The notes under the pieces: generated by a model
Databases searched by the model: none
Seen by the model: only the letters and a program-made list of their open reading frames with translations
Told to the model about the DNA's origin: nothing
Made by a program: the position numbers and the translations under genes
Part shown: one piece after another, positions 35,201 to 49,394 of the stretch
How positions within the stretch are numbered: position 1 is the first letter of the stretch
Layout of the letters: the number at the start of each line of letters is the position of its first letter
Source of the DNA: Dromaius novaehollandiae
Taxonomy: Eukaryota; Chordata; Aves; Casuariiformes; Dromaiidae
Assembly (NCBI RefSeq): GCF_036370855.1
Contig: NC_088098.1
Span: forward strand, 136,668,721-136,732,720
Length of the DNA stretch: 64,000 nt
Reading direction: 5' to 3'

Positions 35201-37626
35201 ATGAGAAAAAAAGAATGCTCATATTCTTAAACATGGAATATACTGAATTCCTCTCAGACTCATGCTCTTGAGAGCCACAGGACCAAGACTTGAGACTGTT
35301 AAAGCCACTTTTTCTTGCCTAATACACACACTGTACCCGTCAAAATGCAGGCTGCTTTGCCCTGCAGTCCCAGTCAGAACCCTTCTGGCTTTGAGTAAGA
35401 GTTCCCAGGAGTTATTTCTTTCCGTATTGAGTTATTATTTGTCATTCCTTGATACATTGCTCAGCCTACTGCTCCAAGAGATACTTATTTTCATGCACAT
35501 AGGCAATGTTTGATGCAGAAATGCTCACTAGGATGCTCTGGGGAATCCACTTTTCTTTAAAATGACAGCAGTGACCTGCTGCTGTGAAGGGAAATGTTTT
35601 ACATTCTCATATCCCCATTCGACATGGTAACTCTTATTCTAGCAGTAAGTGTTAGAATAGCACAGCTGGACAGTACCTTGGCAATGTCACTATGCAACAA
35701 AATTTTTGCTTCTTTTCTGTACCAGAGGAAGCCTTTACTTTCTGAACTACTGGCCTTTGCATGTTTTAAAGGGCTTGAAACTCATTAATCATCATTGATT
35801 CAAGAGACACAGGACTAGATTCATGGCCTTAGCTTCTGTGAAGTAAAATTGAGTTTATAATCTGTCAGCTGTCTCACTTCACAAATTAAACCGTGGAATC
35901 TCTGCTGAGTCTGGGGCTTTTGAAATCCCTAGAGCTGTGCTTTCTGAGGTCTGAAAAGTACAGTGATAACAGTTAAAGCAGCTCTTTGTCTCATGAAAGC
36001 ATGGTAACTCTAAATCCCAAAGGTTCACGTAGACCCTGTAAAAAAGTTATGACTATGGTAAATATAAGATTGTCTCATTGTTTTAAAATACACTTTTTAT
36101 TGATTTATTTAGGGGAATGTGAATTGTGTTGGTTTTGTCTTTGATTAAATAATTGACTTAAACTATTATGTGGCAAACTTCTACTTGGAATGAAGCTTCC
36201 CGTGACTGCTTCGCTCTACCTTGTGCTCCCTGAAGGTGAGTCACCTCTGCACATGACCCCAGTTTTGTGCCGTTCTAATGAGCATGAGGACTGAGGCTCA
36301 CAAACTCTTTATTTCTTTTCACTGTTTGTACGTTATTTTTTCCTATAAGCTGGTAGGTGGCACTTCTGTCCTTTCAAGTCTTTTCAAAGAGAGCTATAGA
36401 CTTTCCTTTCAGCAATAACAGCACTCATATTCATGGGTTCAGCAACAAATGTATTTCTGCTCTTGAGCTAACTAAACCTTAGTGAATGTTAGGTGCATAT
36501 CTTGACTTCCTGGGAGTTGTTAATTCCATTATTTCATCCCACAGAAAAGGTGGTAAGTAATCTTAAGGCCCTTGGAATAACAGCATATTCTTTTTGCCCA
36601 TTGACCACCTGGAAGGCAACTGCAGGAAACAGTTTCTTGACTCATAGCTCCCAGTCATTTTGTAGTCACCCTACCCAAAAACTCTTCCTCAGAGAGCAAA
36701 GATTAGGAAATAGCTTTTTTTCCTCTCTATCAGGCTACAATTACTTTTTCAGTTTCTGAGGCTAGGAAAAAAATAAAACCAACCCCAAACAGTTCAATCC
36801 AAATCCAGTGAATTGCTCATTTTTCTTGCTAGTGCAAAACAAAGTTTGTGAAAAATGTTATCTGCCACCCAGGATATTGGGACATTTTCTTTAGAGGTAA
36901 TAGAAGCAAATTCAAATCTCCTCAGACAGAAAAAGGCATCCAATATGGGTCTTTGTTAGCCCCAGCGCTTTGGAAAGAGGTCCTCCTCACTTTTGAAGAA
37001 TCTAAGCCCTCTGCCTTATACCCAGTTTTTCCAGCAAGAGAGTCTGATTTTACCTGAACTTACTAATAGTTTCTCATTGATAGCGTCTTGGGACATCAGA
37101 GCATAAGCCTGCCTGTTCTGCATCAGCCCAAAAGCCCATCTCCACTGGTTCCCTGTGTCCTGTACACTTAACAACTGAGCAAGCATGTGGCGACACTTCA
37201 CCCTGAAGCTTGCCTGGGCTCAGCGATGCAGCTCAGGGCCTCGAGGAGCCAGGGGCAGTTTCCTGGGATGCAGCAATCTGCAACAGAAGGGTGTTAGCCT
37301 TGGCTGCACATAGATGTTCAGCCTCCATGGCATCCTCCTGTAGAGGAGATCTACAGCTTGCCTACGTGTTTTGCGCATGGTTAGTTCCCCCATTTGTTCT
37401 GAAGGTGCTCCAAGGTAACATGATCTGATGCTCCCCAGCTCCTGTATTGAATGAGAAAACGAACATTCATTCCTTACTCCTACCTTGATAACTCCTTAAT
37501 AGGCCTCTGCATATACTCTTCTCATATCTCTCTCTTTTCCCCATCAAAGACTCCCAACCTCTCTAACTGCTCCTCAGACAGAAACTGGGTGAGTGAAATA
37601 CCATGATTCTATTAGTAAATAAAATT

Positions 37627-37640
37627 AAAAAAAAAAAAAA
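37627..37640. repeat. Homopolymer A14
   Basis: Fourteen adenines follow an AATAAAATT motif. This could be a retroposed poly(A) end or a simple A tract. No gene-like body is recognisable just upstream. Confidence 0.85.
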
Positions 37641-40600
37641 GGCCAGAGCTATCTAGTGCTTCCTAGATGCTTTTTTTGCGTGCCCTGTAGTGTTTCTCAG
37701 CTGCTTCTCTATGCCTTGCTCATATAATCAGATAGCTTAATCCAAAACAAATACCTAATGAAAATGACCTCAACTCAGTTTCTGAAGTGGTTTTGCACAT
37801 GGTATCTCTTTTCAGTTATCTCATTCCATAAAAATGATCTTAACTGTTTTGCACGTTTATCCTGGATTAAAGGGTGACCGTTACACGCAATGTCCTCAGC
37901 AAAGTTTCAGCAAAGGCTATAGCACACAGAGATCTTTTCTTGAGAAAAGAAAAAGAGAGATGGTGCCTGATTCTTGCATGCGGTCAGGAGTTTGTGTCCA
38001 CTTTTATCTGTGCCAGGTTAGCTGAGCAGAGACATGGTCAGAAAAGAAATTTCTTTCTTGTTACGTATTATGATTAAAAAGCCAACTCCTCCCCCCACCC
38101 CTATGAACTAGAACTGAAAGTCAGATGTTGAAAGACATTTTGGGTAGGAATAATTGAATAAAATTCTGTTTTGGGAGGGTCAGATAGAGATTTGCTGAGC
38201 TCTCTCTCACCCTGATGGGAAGAGCCCAGGCTGGAAGGCAGCAGTTAATCCCAAACTACAGTATCCCACCCCCGCCTTTCCCTCTGGTGCCTTTCCCACA
38301 CTGACTCCAGCCCCTGTCCTGGGGTTAGGCCCTGCAGCGGGCAGAGCCATGGGCTGGCCCCAAGGGCATTGCAGCGTGCAGAGGTGCCTGGCTTTCCTCA
38401 ACCAGCCTTTCCCCACGGAAGAGCTGCTGTGGCGGGGGTGGGGGGCACTTCTGGCCTCCTCAGATTTCTATTAAAGTGCAGATATTCTAATATAGCCAGG
38501 AAAAAAAGATTTCTTGGTAGAATTTTGTACAAATCTCTTCACTTTTCTGACCACTTAAAACAATTTCGTCTCTCATATCCCATCCTTTCTTTCACTAATG
38601 CCCTTATTGACTCATATCTATGGGAGCACCTTGCCTCCTGGCTCCTTTTGCTGGCTCGTTTCATGTATTTATTGCTGCATTTCTCTGAAGCAATTTCATT
38701 AAATTCTGTTTTATGGTTATTCCAGAAACCTAATGTTAGTATACAGTGCCCTTTCATGCTCACAGAGAACGCAAGTTCATTCTGTCTCTTAAGTTTCACT
38801 AATCTTTTTCAATCACTTAAAAATGAAGAACACTGAAGTTACTGCAGGATTTTGCTTCTCTCCATTAACAGCAAAATAAACATAATTTTCTCCAGCTTTC
38901 TGCTTTATAGCTCAAAGCTTTGGTGCAGATTACTTTTTAAAGAACTATTATGATTGACCTCAGGCAGAACAAGTTCAGTAAAATATCAGCTGCTGAATAG
39001 CCCAAGAAACATTCACCGGGGAAAAAATTGAAGCTCTTTGCAGCATTTCGTAGTTATTTAAGTGGCACTTCTGCTCCCTTTGACTCATGAAAAGTGACCA
39101 CAAACATTATTTTTTTTAAATGGCATAAACATGAAGCATGCATGCAAACATCGTTGAGGGACTTAGGAAGCATTTTTGAAAGTGCCCAAAAGGCAGATTA
39201 AAAAAGAAATTCTTAGAACTATACATTGGCTCAAAGCCACGTTTTTGTCTCAATCCAATCAAGATAAAAAACAAAAATTAGGTGCCTGTGTGCTTTTAGG
39301 TACCTACTGTTAATGCTCTAAATGATGTAGTTCCACATCTCCTCTTGACAACTAGTCCTCAAAGCTATTTAGATGCTGCAGTACATAAAGTTTGCTTGAA
39401 TCAGAGTGTGAATGGGACAAAGGCCCTATGGACTGATGGATGGCCAGCCCTTAGTCTAGTGGGGTGTTCACTACCTTCATGCAAACCTGCTGCATTTTCA
39501 TGCGCATCTCAGGAATTAGTTGCAAAGAAATTCCCAAATTCCTGTTATTCATCAGTGCAAGGCCTACACATGTACCCTCCTTCTCCCCAGTAGGCCCTGC
39601 ATCCCTTATAGCAAGCTTCCACTACTCGAGGAGACCTCCTTCCTCTTATCCTGGCTGCCTCTGGGTTTGTCTGGATAATCTCAGGATTTAGGTTCATGTA
39701 TCTGCACTTGCAAGGGGGAATTTCATTTGCACACAGATGCACTAAATGGTGAAACTGGAATTAAGGATTGCCCTCTTGTGAGTGTTTTGCAGTAACTAAA
39801 AAGGCAGCCATGGTCAATCGAGGCTACAGAGCATCTGTGTGCCACAGCACATCCTGATTTCTGCTCCCTCATTATCCACATCAGGGACCTGACTGGAGAG
39901 TACTTTTATTCCCTTCAGACCCCTCTGGCTAAGTCTCTTTCCCACGGGGAAGAGGCAGGGTGCAAAGGGAAGACAGTGTTTACCTGAATCCCACCCACCA
40001 AAGAGGCAGTATGCAGCTGGATGCACATCTGGACCTGAAACATAGAAATAGGATCAGAATGTAGAAGTTATTCTCAGCAGAGCTAGGCCTGCTCAATGCT
40101 CTTCGGGAACAAGCTACAAAGCCAAACTTGGTGAGTCAGGTTCCTTCCAGTTATTAGTTGCTCTCTTTTTGCATCCAGGAAAAATCATAGGATGTCATTA
40201 ATGGTTCTTACCTGTCTAAAAAGTCCAAAGTTTTTGTAATCTTGTTTATCTGATAAGTGGATCAGCAAGGAAAGGGTGTTGAGTTGACATTAAAGAAATC
40301 AGAAGAATTTGGCTCATTCATTTCATGAGCAAAATTACAGTGTAGAGGTATAGGGTGTCGTACCTCTCCCAAAGAAAAGAAGTGAAAACATGACAAAAAA
40401 TATTAGCAGAGAAATGAAAAAGAAAAAAAAAAGTCCTCCAGCTTTGTTCAGAAGGAAGGATGTCCGTAGGATAATAGGCAGGAAATAACATATCTTCTTC
40501 CCCTCCTCACCCATCCCTTCTCCACCCCTTGTTTATAAAGGGAATCCCTTGAGACTTTGCTGGTAATTTGTGTCTTGCACAACTGTTTTAGCTGAGTCTC

Positions 40601-43121
40601 CAAGACATTTATTTTTACCCAAGACATCTCTGACTTCAAGACTAGGGTTTGGATTAATGCACTGTGTAGTACACTCAGCTGTGTTTGGAGAGTGCTCAGG
40701 CTACAGCTGCTGCAAAATACAATTGCCCAATTGTTCAGAAAAATTGGCCACTGGGAGTGCATAGTAGCATTGCTCTAGAGACAGGTCTGGCTTTGCTTCA
40801 TCTCCAGCTGCAGTTCAGGACACTTGCTTTGATGTTTAAATCCTTAGATGCCAAGGCCCCACCTGCAAGGACATCAAAGGTTTGCTTGGTGTGACTGTTT
40901 CCATTAGCACCACTTTTCAGCCACTGAAAACGCTGTGAAGCATGTACCTACAGAGCTGAAAATGTGAGGTTTTGTCACATGAGCACTTCACTACAAGTAA
41001 ACTACAGCAATACAATAAAAGGACTGTGATTTAAGGCTGTTCTCCACATGCATGGTCAGCTGCCTCTTTAATGGTATTATATGAACTTTGAGCATAAGCT
41101 CTTGCCTTGTTAGGCATCTGACACACCACACAGGTCCTTAATGCAGGGATCTCAAAGGGTAGGGCTCCACCTAGAGTTTCTTGCTATCCAGCTAGGGAAT
41201 ATGTAGTAACGTCTTCTATATGGATCCTCCAGTGTCTAGTAACAGCTAGGCAGCAGTCTTTTCCTCTGAGTGGGCACAGATAGGCTACCACTATGCTAAT
41301 AAATTAAATATTCTGGGGCTGTTCACTGGTCCCGAGGCCAACAGCAAAGAAACAAGCCAGATTCCTGCCATTAATTGTTCCCTTCCAAAACAAAGTGATT
41401 GTATCAGCAATTAGGACGAGTCTCTGCTCAATGCTAGCACCAGATCTGACCATTTTGGAGAATGCTGCTTGTCTCTAACAGTATAACAGTAATGACAATT
41501 TTCAGTCTGCATGCCTAGAAAGATCCCTCTATAATTTTCTGTTATAAACATAGCCATAAGGTTTCTCTCCTTCACCTGGCCAAATGTTTTCATGATATGT
41601 TAAGTGCCACGGGTTCAAAAGTTCATGGGAAAGGGAGGTGACACACACATGCAAAGTGCTTGCAGAGCTTGTCTTGTAAATGCCAAAGTAACAGGGAAAA
41701 GACTAGGGCCTGGGCTGGGCAGAAGGAAAAGGAGGAATCATGGGGCATGAAGACGTGCTGGTGCCCGCTTTCACCTCTCAGTGCAGGACTGTGGCACATG
41801 ACCAGGGCAACACACCCCGGCCAGGGGCACTGGCACTCTGCCACCCTCAAATCTGGGCGTCTTCAGGAAAGGCCTCAGCTCAGGAAAGTATACTTGGGTG
41901 AGGGCTTTGGATGTGAATGGTGGGAAGTTTTCTGGATTTAACTTGAATGCTATTGGGAAAGATGGCATCCAATGTTTCATAACCCTCATACACCTTAATC
42001 TTTTCTAATGTTGTAGTTGCTTTAACCTACATAAATAATAATAAAAAAAAGTATTTGAAATTATTTCCTCCCTTTTTTTCCTCCTCCTGTCCTGTCAAAA
42101 ATAGCCTCAGCCCTTGTGGATCATGTGTAAGACCTCAGCTTTGGGAAAGAGGGCAGCACAAAAGCTGTGTGCATAAGCATTAACCTTAGCACTTCCTGGC
42201 CTTTGAGTGGCTAGCTCTACAATCCTCAGTGTCTCCTAGTGCATTTCTTAATTACCCATATGAAGCAAACATAATAACAAGAATAAAGGCTTCAGGATGA
42301 ATCCCTAAAAAGCTAGAAAATACTACGATTAATGTTGCCCTTTCAGCCTCAGTTCAGGTTTCTTGGATCTGTGAATCCTGCTACAGCCTTTAATTCCAAG
42401 CTGTCTTTCCTCAGGACCCCCCTTCCTCACTGCAGGCATCGCTATACCAGCATGTGTGGAGTAATTGCTCAGTGCGTTGATGCTCTGCCTCATTCATTGT
42501 AGGCTCTTCAGACCATGCCTTGATGACAGGATTATTAATTACCTCCACTGCTTTTCACTGGACTGATCACTGCAGTGACTGTCTGCTTCACAAATATTAG
42601 TCAGTGTATTGTTACAGCTCCCCAGCACAGCATGCCCGTTATACAATTAGGGAATGGAGTCACTGCATGCTTTTTGTTAAAATTGCCCTTTAATTTTGGA
42701 TGCCCATTTGATGTATCTAGCATCTTTTCTCACAGCTATTTAGTACTATATAACACTGTAAATACCTAATGCACAGCTGTTTTTGACTTCAGCCGCAAGT
42801 CTGAGAAAGCTATTGGTAATCAAGCTAGATACAGAGAAAATGAAAGAATGGTGGCTATTTCTGTTTAAATGCCATGTTCATGTATTTTGCCCAGCTGAAT
42901 GTACAAATTGGTTGATAAGGGCAAAGCACTTACACACATAGCACAGCATACAACACCCTGTACCAGGAGCTCATCCTTCCCTCAGGAAATGCACTTTTTC
43001 CAGCTCCTGTGAGAAATAAGTCTTACAGGACTAACAGCTTCTCTGAACTCTAGAAGACAAGAGGGACAAGGAGTCCCTCACACTGTGGCTCCTGCAGTGT
43101 CAATAGGTTGGCCTTACTGGT

Positions 43122-43660
43122 ACTATTTTCTCTTCCTCCTCCTCCTCATTCCCCTCCCTGCTGCTTCTTCATATCCTTATCTGCCACCTCCCTCTCCTCA
43201 TTTTTCCTTCCCTTTCCTTCTCCCTTGCTTCTCCCTCTGCCTCCTCCTCCTCCCCTGCAGTTGGCAGTGACTGGCATGAAATGTAAACCCATAATCCCAG
43301 CAGACTTCATTAGCTTGACCTCTTTCAGGCCATGCCATACATTCACTGTTGGTGTGGCTCAAGGGGAACTCCCTGGTGGTCTTGAAGCCCTTCTTCCTTT
43401 GCCTCCTTCACCAAACTCATCCTTGGCTCCTTCCTCCATCTCTCAGAAATGTCCCACTCATCCATCCATGACTTTTCTGTCTTCAGTCTCCATCTCCATC
43501 CAGACTCAGTCTTTCTCTCCAAAGGTCTCTGTTCCCCTCCAGTCACCTCCACAATCCCAGTTCCAGCCCTGGTTTGCCTCCAGGCACTACTTTTATCTGT
43601 CTTTCCTTATCTAATCCCTTTTTGCAATCACCCCCAATCCCCTGCCTCACAAGTCTTGTA
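43122..43660. repeat. Strand-asymmetric pyrimidine-rich stretch
   Basis: The first 140 bp (43122-43260) are CT-rich with CTCCTC repeats and end in CCCCTGCAG. The remaining 400 bp stay strongly C/T-biased with CATCCATC and CCTCC motifs. The 168-codon open frame here (43108-43614; Pro, Ser and Leu rich) is explained by the rarity of purine-containing stop codons. Confidence 0.75.
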
Positions 43661-45045
43661 CTCCTTTAAACAAGACAGGTTTCTGATGTACCGTACCTGG
43701 GAACCAGCACAGAGAGCACAGAATGGTGCTTGCTGCTCCCTGCTCAGGTGGCTGGTGTGCCATGTGCACCAACATCTAGGAAAAAACAAGTAAAAGGAGA
43801 GTCATCCTCACCTGTGAGCAGCAGGTCAAGACCTTATTTTTAGCCTTAGGTTCCTGATACTAACAGATCTGTGCAGACCATGTGCACTTGACCTCCAGTC
43901 CCTGCCCTCTCCAAGAGAAGACTTCTAGGGAATGGCTTTTACATCACTTTGCCATTTTTTGCTTTAGCAGTGCTAAGTATGGATTAGAACTTGACATTGC
44001 AGCCTTTTTGAGAAGTGCTTTATTTTTTCTGACCATTTCCCACTGGGGATAATGAAAGCCAGAAATTACATCTAAAAACCAGTAGTTTATTACAAATGCT
44101 GTAAATTTCTTCCAGCTCCCTGAGCCTTTGTAAGTCATTGCACTCTTAGGGTCAATAAGAGAAGCAAAAAGAGATTGAGCCACAAGTATCCTGTGCCAGT
44201 TCCTCCTTGGAACAGCCACAGGCAAAACCGACTAAGTTTAATTTTGAGTTTATTATCAGAATACTTCAGAGCTAGGGCTTTTTAGTTGGGTTTCTCAATG
44301 TCTTTTTTAGTCTTACCCCTAGTATAAAAGCACTGCTGCAGTGCTTTGGTTTTGGCAGTCCAACTGGATAAGGGCATGTTTTCCTGTATAACTCATGATT
44401 TCAAAGGATTTTTGTAGCCTTTCTAATCCATGAAGGCAGCAGGTAGGACTTGTCTCATCAATGAAATGTCTGTGCCACCTTCTCTTACAGCCCTGCTCTT
44501 GCTGTTCACCGGATGGCAGTCTGTATGTTAATCTCTCCCCAGCACTGACCAGCTCCTTGAGTCCTGCTCCCACCTGTTTTTTGCCAAAGCATCTGTCACA
44601 TAGAGCTATTGCTTCCATTTCATCCCAAATGAGCTGTTCCTTCCAGTGAAACACTCCAGGTGCTGAAAAAAACTATGCAGGGTCTAGAAACTCTTTTTCC
44701 CAAAGGAGCAGAAGCATGCAGAACTGCAAATAGACTGCAATGCCGTGTAAACCTCTTGACATCTCCAGGAAACCAATCTCACCTCTGATGGGGGCAGTTC
44801 AGTGGTCTGCCCTTGCATTCAGGGCTTTTTTTTCTTTTTTTGTAACATCCACCGGTCAGAAATTCCTCACACACAGCTTCACAGAGCTGTGTCCATGTGA
44901 TGCGTGAACTCTAACCCAACATGAGCCTCTCTCTGTGCCACATAACAAGTTCCAGTTGGTTCATATCAAAACCTCTTACCAGTAGAGTCCCTCAGACAGC
45001 ATATAATCTAAATAATTATTTAAATTTACTTTTCAATCTTTAGAT

Positions 45046-45625
45046 TTGAAGATTTCAGAAGATTTCTTAAGTGCTTTGACACAGGTGAATAGGGAGCTGA
45101 CTAGCAGAGATGCTCTACTGGACCTGATACTTACAAAAAAGGAAGGACTTGTCAGGGATGTGAAGACTGGGGCAAAAAGTAGGATCACAGCCGTGGACAC
45201 CAGGAAAGCAGACTCTGGCCTCTTCAGTGATCCTCTTGGGAGATGGTCTTGGAGAGAAGAGGGGTCTGAGAGCTGGTTGGTTTTCAAAGGTCACTTTCTC
45301 CAAGCTCAAGAATGGTCCATCTCAACAAGCAGGAAATCAAGCAAAGGTGGTAGGAGTCCTGCATGGATGAAAAATGAGCTCCTGGCTAAAATCAAACATA
45401 AAAAGGAAGTGTACAAGAGGTGGAAGCAGGGACAGTTGACATGGGAGGAATATAGAAGCACTGTCCAAGTGTACAGGGATGGAGTTAGGAAAGCCAAAGT
45501 CCATCTGGAGTTGAAGTTTTGAGCAGGGGGGAAGGACTAGACAACCTGCAGAGGTGCCCTCCAACCTCAGTTATTTTGTGGTTCTTCAACTGATTCGGTA
45601 ATTTATTCTGTGATTTATAAGTAGG
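45046..45625 (+). mobile_element. Internally deleted CR1 LINE copy with an open frame
   Basis: The open frame (45046-45522, 158 codons) matches the C-terminal part of the CR1 ORF2 endonuclease and the linker after it: [14 protein letters not shown], then [23 protein letters not shown] and [15 protein letters not shown]. The segment expected to hold the endonuclease Ser-Asp-His motif is missing between VKTG and AKSR (around 45170). After [10 protein letters not shown] the frame stops and the sequence passes directly into a CR1-like 3' end (GACAACCTGCAGAGG, CCTCCAACCTC, ATTCTGTGATT). The whole reverse transcriptase is therefore absent. It is also 5' truncated, as CR1 copies usually are. It is non-autonomous and cannot transpose by itself. 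The family call comes from memory of CR1, and the exact boundaries are approximate. Confidence 0.8.
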
Positions 45626-48600
45626 TTCCACAGGGCAAAAGAGCTTGGTCTACAGTCCACAGCTTGCTTACATTTCTGCTTAGAACCAGAACAACAACAG
45701 TTTGACCAAATGCCTATGGCTGTTAAAATTTGTTTTACTTTTATTTATTTTGGTATGGTACCGCCATGTTTTTATGATTCTAACATAATGATGTAGAGTA
45801 GAGATATACATATATAGTATGATAATAGAGACCTTGAGAAGTGGAGATGCAGGATGTGGCATAGAGGAGTACAGGCATGGGATGATAAGAGATGGGCACA
45901 AGCTTGGCGCTGGAGATACCATGACTATAAACAACTCACTAATAATCAGTTAAAGAAATGCAGACTTGGAGCAGGACAAAACTGGATTTAGGGATGACAA
46001 AGAGGCCAAAGAAATAGTATCCAACATATGTAAAAGGCACAGGGACCATATTTAGTAATTGATGTAATGTGGAGCTGCAGACCAATGAAGAAAGAGCAAA
46101 GGTGTAAAAGTGTCTTAGCAAACATATAAAAATGACCAAGTGGATCCTAGAGTGAGGAAGAAGAACGCATCAATGTGATCATCACATTTCTTCCAAAGAA
46201 GGACTCCAGATGCAGATGTCTTGCTGTAACACCTTGCACTGCCACAAGAATGACACCACCAACGTCAGGACACAGGGGAGCAGGGGAAGGGTGGGTGTTG
46301 CACCAAGAGAGGTGGAAACTAGGTCTGTGTATAACAATTCTGACTATGTTAATACTCTTTCTTTTTTTCTGTAATAATTAGATCTGGACTAATAATGATT
46401 AGACTGCTAAGATTTCAACTATACTAAAAATAAATTATTGACTTTATGTATAAGATGTATTTCCTCTTTGCCCATAAACAAAATTTTGAAGGTAGCAATT
46501 TCTATTTCTATTTTTTTAAATCCAGATTGCAGCATGTCACTCAATAATTGCCAACAAATCCACAGACAGTGGCTGATCTTAAAACCCTCATGATTTCCAT
46601 GACTGAAATCATCTATAAATCAGGCTGTGGCAGTGCTATAAAACCCTCTAACCACGCAGCTTCCATAGCCATACTACATATGTTATAAGATTGTTTGGAG
46701 TTGTTAGTACCTATGAGAAACACACTTTCTGATTCAAGTCAGTCTGGCTTAGCTCTCAGATGCTATTTGATCAGACTAACAGTTAATATTTAGGTCATTC
46801 ATGATAAAAGATTTTTTGATGATTGCTGCAAAGGCTAATTCATTTTCTAAATTTGGAAAACATTACTTGGTTTTCTGTACCATTCTGTCACTTTGCTGAG
46901 TTGTCAGGGAGAATTAAGAGGTGGTCTTCCCTTCCAGGCAGATGAAGGGGAAGGGAAGCTACTGTTTTCTCACTGAGGCCATTGCCTTTTAAGACTTCCC
47001 AAGCAGTTAGGCTTGGAAGAGTTTAATGAAAAACCCTGCAAAATTTCTCATGGCTTTCCTTTTATTCTTCTCCTTGGATGACAAGGAAGCAAATTCAGGC
47101 AAAGGTGGGACAGTGAATAGAACAAGTATGTAGAAATCAAAATATCCACCTCTATGTTGACCTCAATACTCCGAGAGATTAATGTCCCTGTGTCAAGAGG
47201 GCAGATCACCTCTACCTTAATATACTGCAGGCATCACCATATGAAGTTGCAAGACTTCTATCAAGGACTTTATCGAGTTCAAGTCATATAACTGAAGAAT
47301 TGCTGAGACTGTATCCATCTTTTAAAAAGTAGAAAAGTCTGGTCTGGAGAACAGAAGAATTAATATATCCTATTTTCCCCAAATTATACTCCCTGATATT
47401 GTCTGAAATTGCATGGGGAGGTTATTTAGTGAATGAGGAGGCTGAAAATAAAAATGCATGTTCTTAGTAGCCTTGTGGTCCTTTTTTTCATTATCTTTAC
47501 TTTTTGTCCCTTATGATAGGATGACATCTTTATTGTTGGGAAACTTGGGCTCTGTAAACAGTTTGAGACATGTGAGTCATTCTGTGGGACCAAGATCTTT
47601 CTGAATAATACCTTGCTTGAAGAATGTACTTTGTAAGCAAGTGACTGTGATTGTGTAAGAAGATGTCCATTCATGCTGAAGAAAGCATCCCCCCAAGACA
47701 GACGGTGAATCACATCAGTACTTCTGTTAATATAAGAAGCTTTACAGATGCAATCTGTTGATTGTATCCTTTAGGCAAGTGTGATGCATGGGGTTTGTTC
47801 AAAAAAGTGGGATGACTTTTTTCTTTCTCTTGCTTGTGGGACGTATGTTAGCTAATACTCACTAAGGGAAAGGCAGAAGGGAATTTCTCTCCAAAACTTG
47901 GCACTTGGTAACAACAGCCCCCAAAGTGTCCCTATGCAATTTGTCAGGAAACACTTTAAACACTGGAAGGGCTGTGCATACACTGCTTTTTTTTGGATTT
48001 TCTTTTGTCAAAACAGACCATTATACATTTTGCAGTTGGTCCATAATTTACTCTGCCACTAAAATAATAAACAGGCATAATGCTAAAAAAAAAAGTAAGA
48101 GTTTATTCATTGAGACTTTAAGGTCAGGCTGCTCATTGCAAGGTAGGAAACAAAAGGTTATAAGTTAAACAAATACATGCAGTCCAAGTTGTTTCTTTAC
48201 AACAGCATATTCTTCTGGTTGCTCATTTCCTCTTACCTTGGAGTCCTAGGATACAGCTCAGTCAAAAGAACTCTAGGTTCAATGTTAATGGCAAGATCCC
48301 CTCTTTTGAATCCTGCCCTCCATTGTTATTTTAGGATTGCCCATGGGGCAGCCACCTCAGGGTCTTCTCTTCTCTCACTTTTATTATTCAGATTTGGAAT
48401 ATGATTGCAAACATAATTGATGTCTCTGCCTGGAAGCTGGTGTTTTTGGTTCTGCACTCATAAGTTTCATCTCCCCAGGGTTCACTCCTGAAATAGTAGG
48501 GGGTAGATGGACCATGAAAATAGTACAAATGCTCTTGCTAGAGGTGGCTAAGGGATGTTTCCCCATCAGCTTTAATCATGCTGTCTGGTTGCTACTAGCT

Positions 48601-49394
48601 TTCTATACAGACCACACATTGGGCATGGGTGGCAGATTATTAGTTTCTCTGTCTGACCATGTCTATAGGATGGCAAACATTCTCCCATCTCCACAACTCT
48701 TACTAAGGATCCTGGGTCATGACAACTCATTTGCTTTGATTTTTAGTCTTCGTAGCCCAGTTTCTCACCTCAGAACTAAGCCCTCAAAATCCAGCAAGCA
48801 GTATTTGAGGCCAAACACTGCTGCGGAAAAGAGGGTTACCTTGGAATACATTTCAGATACGCTCTTTCTAGTAGTGTTTGTCCTCTCTGATTCTTTGATC
48901 TCTCTTTTCTCCCCTACAAGCTCAAACAGCCAGGCTGGCACTCTTGGGGGAAACACCTGTATCCCACCACTGTGAGGATAACTGTCCTTACAGTTGCAGA
49001 CAACAAGGAGGACTGCAGTGAAACTTGGATGCTTCCTTGTCAGTCTTTGTCAAACTCCCATCACAGCAGGGTAATCAGAAAGCCTTCCAAGTGTTTTTCT
49101 CAAAATGGAAGCTAGGTGAACGCTGCAAGAAACCTTTCTCCTGGGACATTGAAAAGCTGTGGCAAGGTGGAACAGCATGTCTGAAGTATGAATTTTCAAG
49201 GTGGATAAAAGCTTTGCAGGAAACGGATTTCCCCTCTTGCTGATGGCAGTACCCCTGTGGTATTACTGCTTTGGCCTAAGGCCAGCTCAATGAGAAAAAG
49301 ATTTCCTGTCACACAAAGGCTCAACAATTCCAAAATTTCCACATCAGGATGAAATGAAAATGCAAAACTTTTGAAGTGGAAGAAATAAGAGAGA

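Larger units (their letters stand above)
32241..45045. other. Downstream intergenic region, no recognisable gene
   Basis: No exon with a known domain is visible on either strand. A moderately GC-rich patch at 32.3-32.85 kb has open frames on both strands (a 160-codon one on minus at 32288-32770), but none looks like a protein family. An A14 run directly follows AATAAAATT at 37615-37640. MOSPD2, expected further downstream on the minus strand, is not seen. Confidence 0.6.

Noticed and set aside
37560..37640. AATAAA followed by A14 as a processed pseudogene tail
   Set aside because: No coding-like body precedes it and no target-site duplication was evident. It is kept only as a homopolymer.
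43108..43614. 168-codon open frame rich in Pro, Ser and Leu
   Set aside because: It lies in a C/T-biased stretch where stop codons are rare by composition. There is no domain and no splice context beyond a chance CTGCAG.
44319..44654. 111-codon open frame on the minus strand
   Set aside because: Its composition looks protein-like at first sight, but no motif or family could be named and no flanking splice sites stand out.
48514..48975. 153-codon open frame on the plus strand
   Set aside because: No recognisable domain, a hydrophobic mix typical of random translation, and no conserved motif or gene context.
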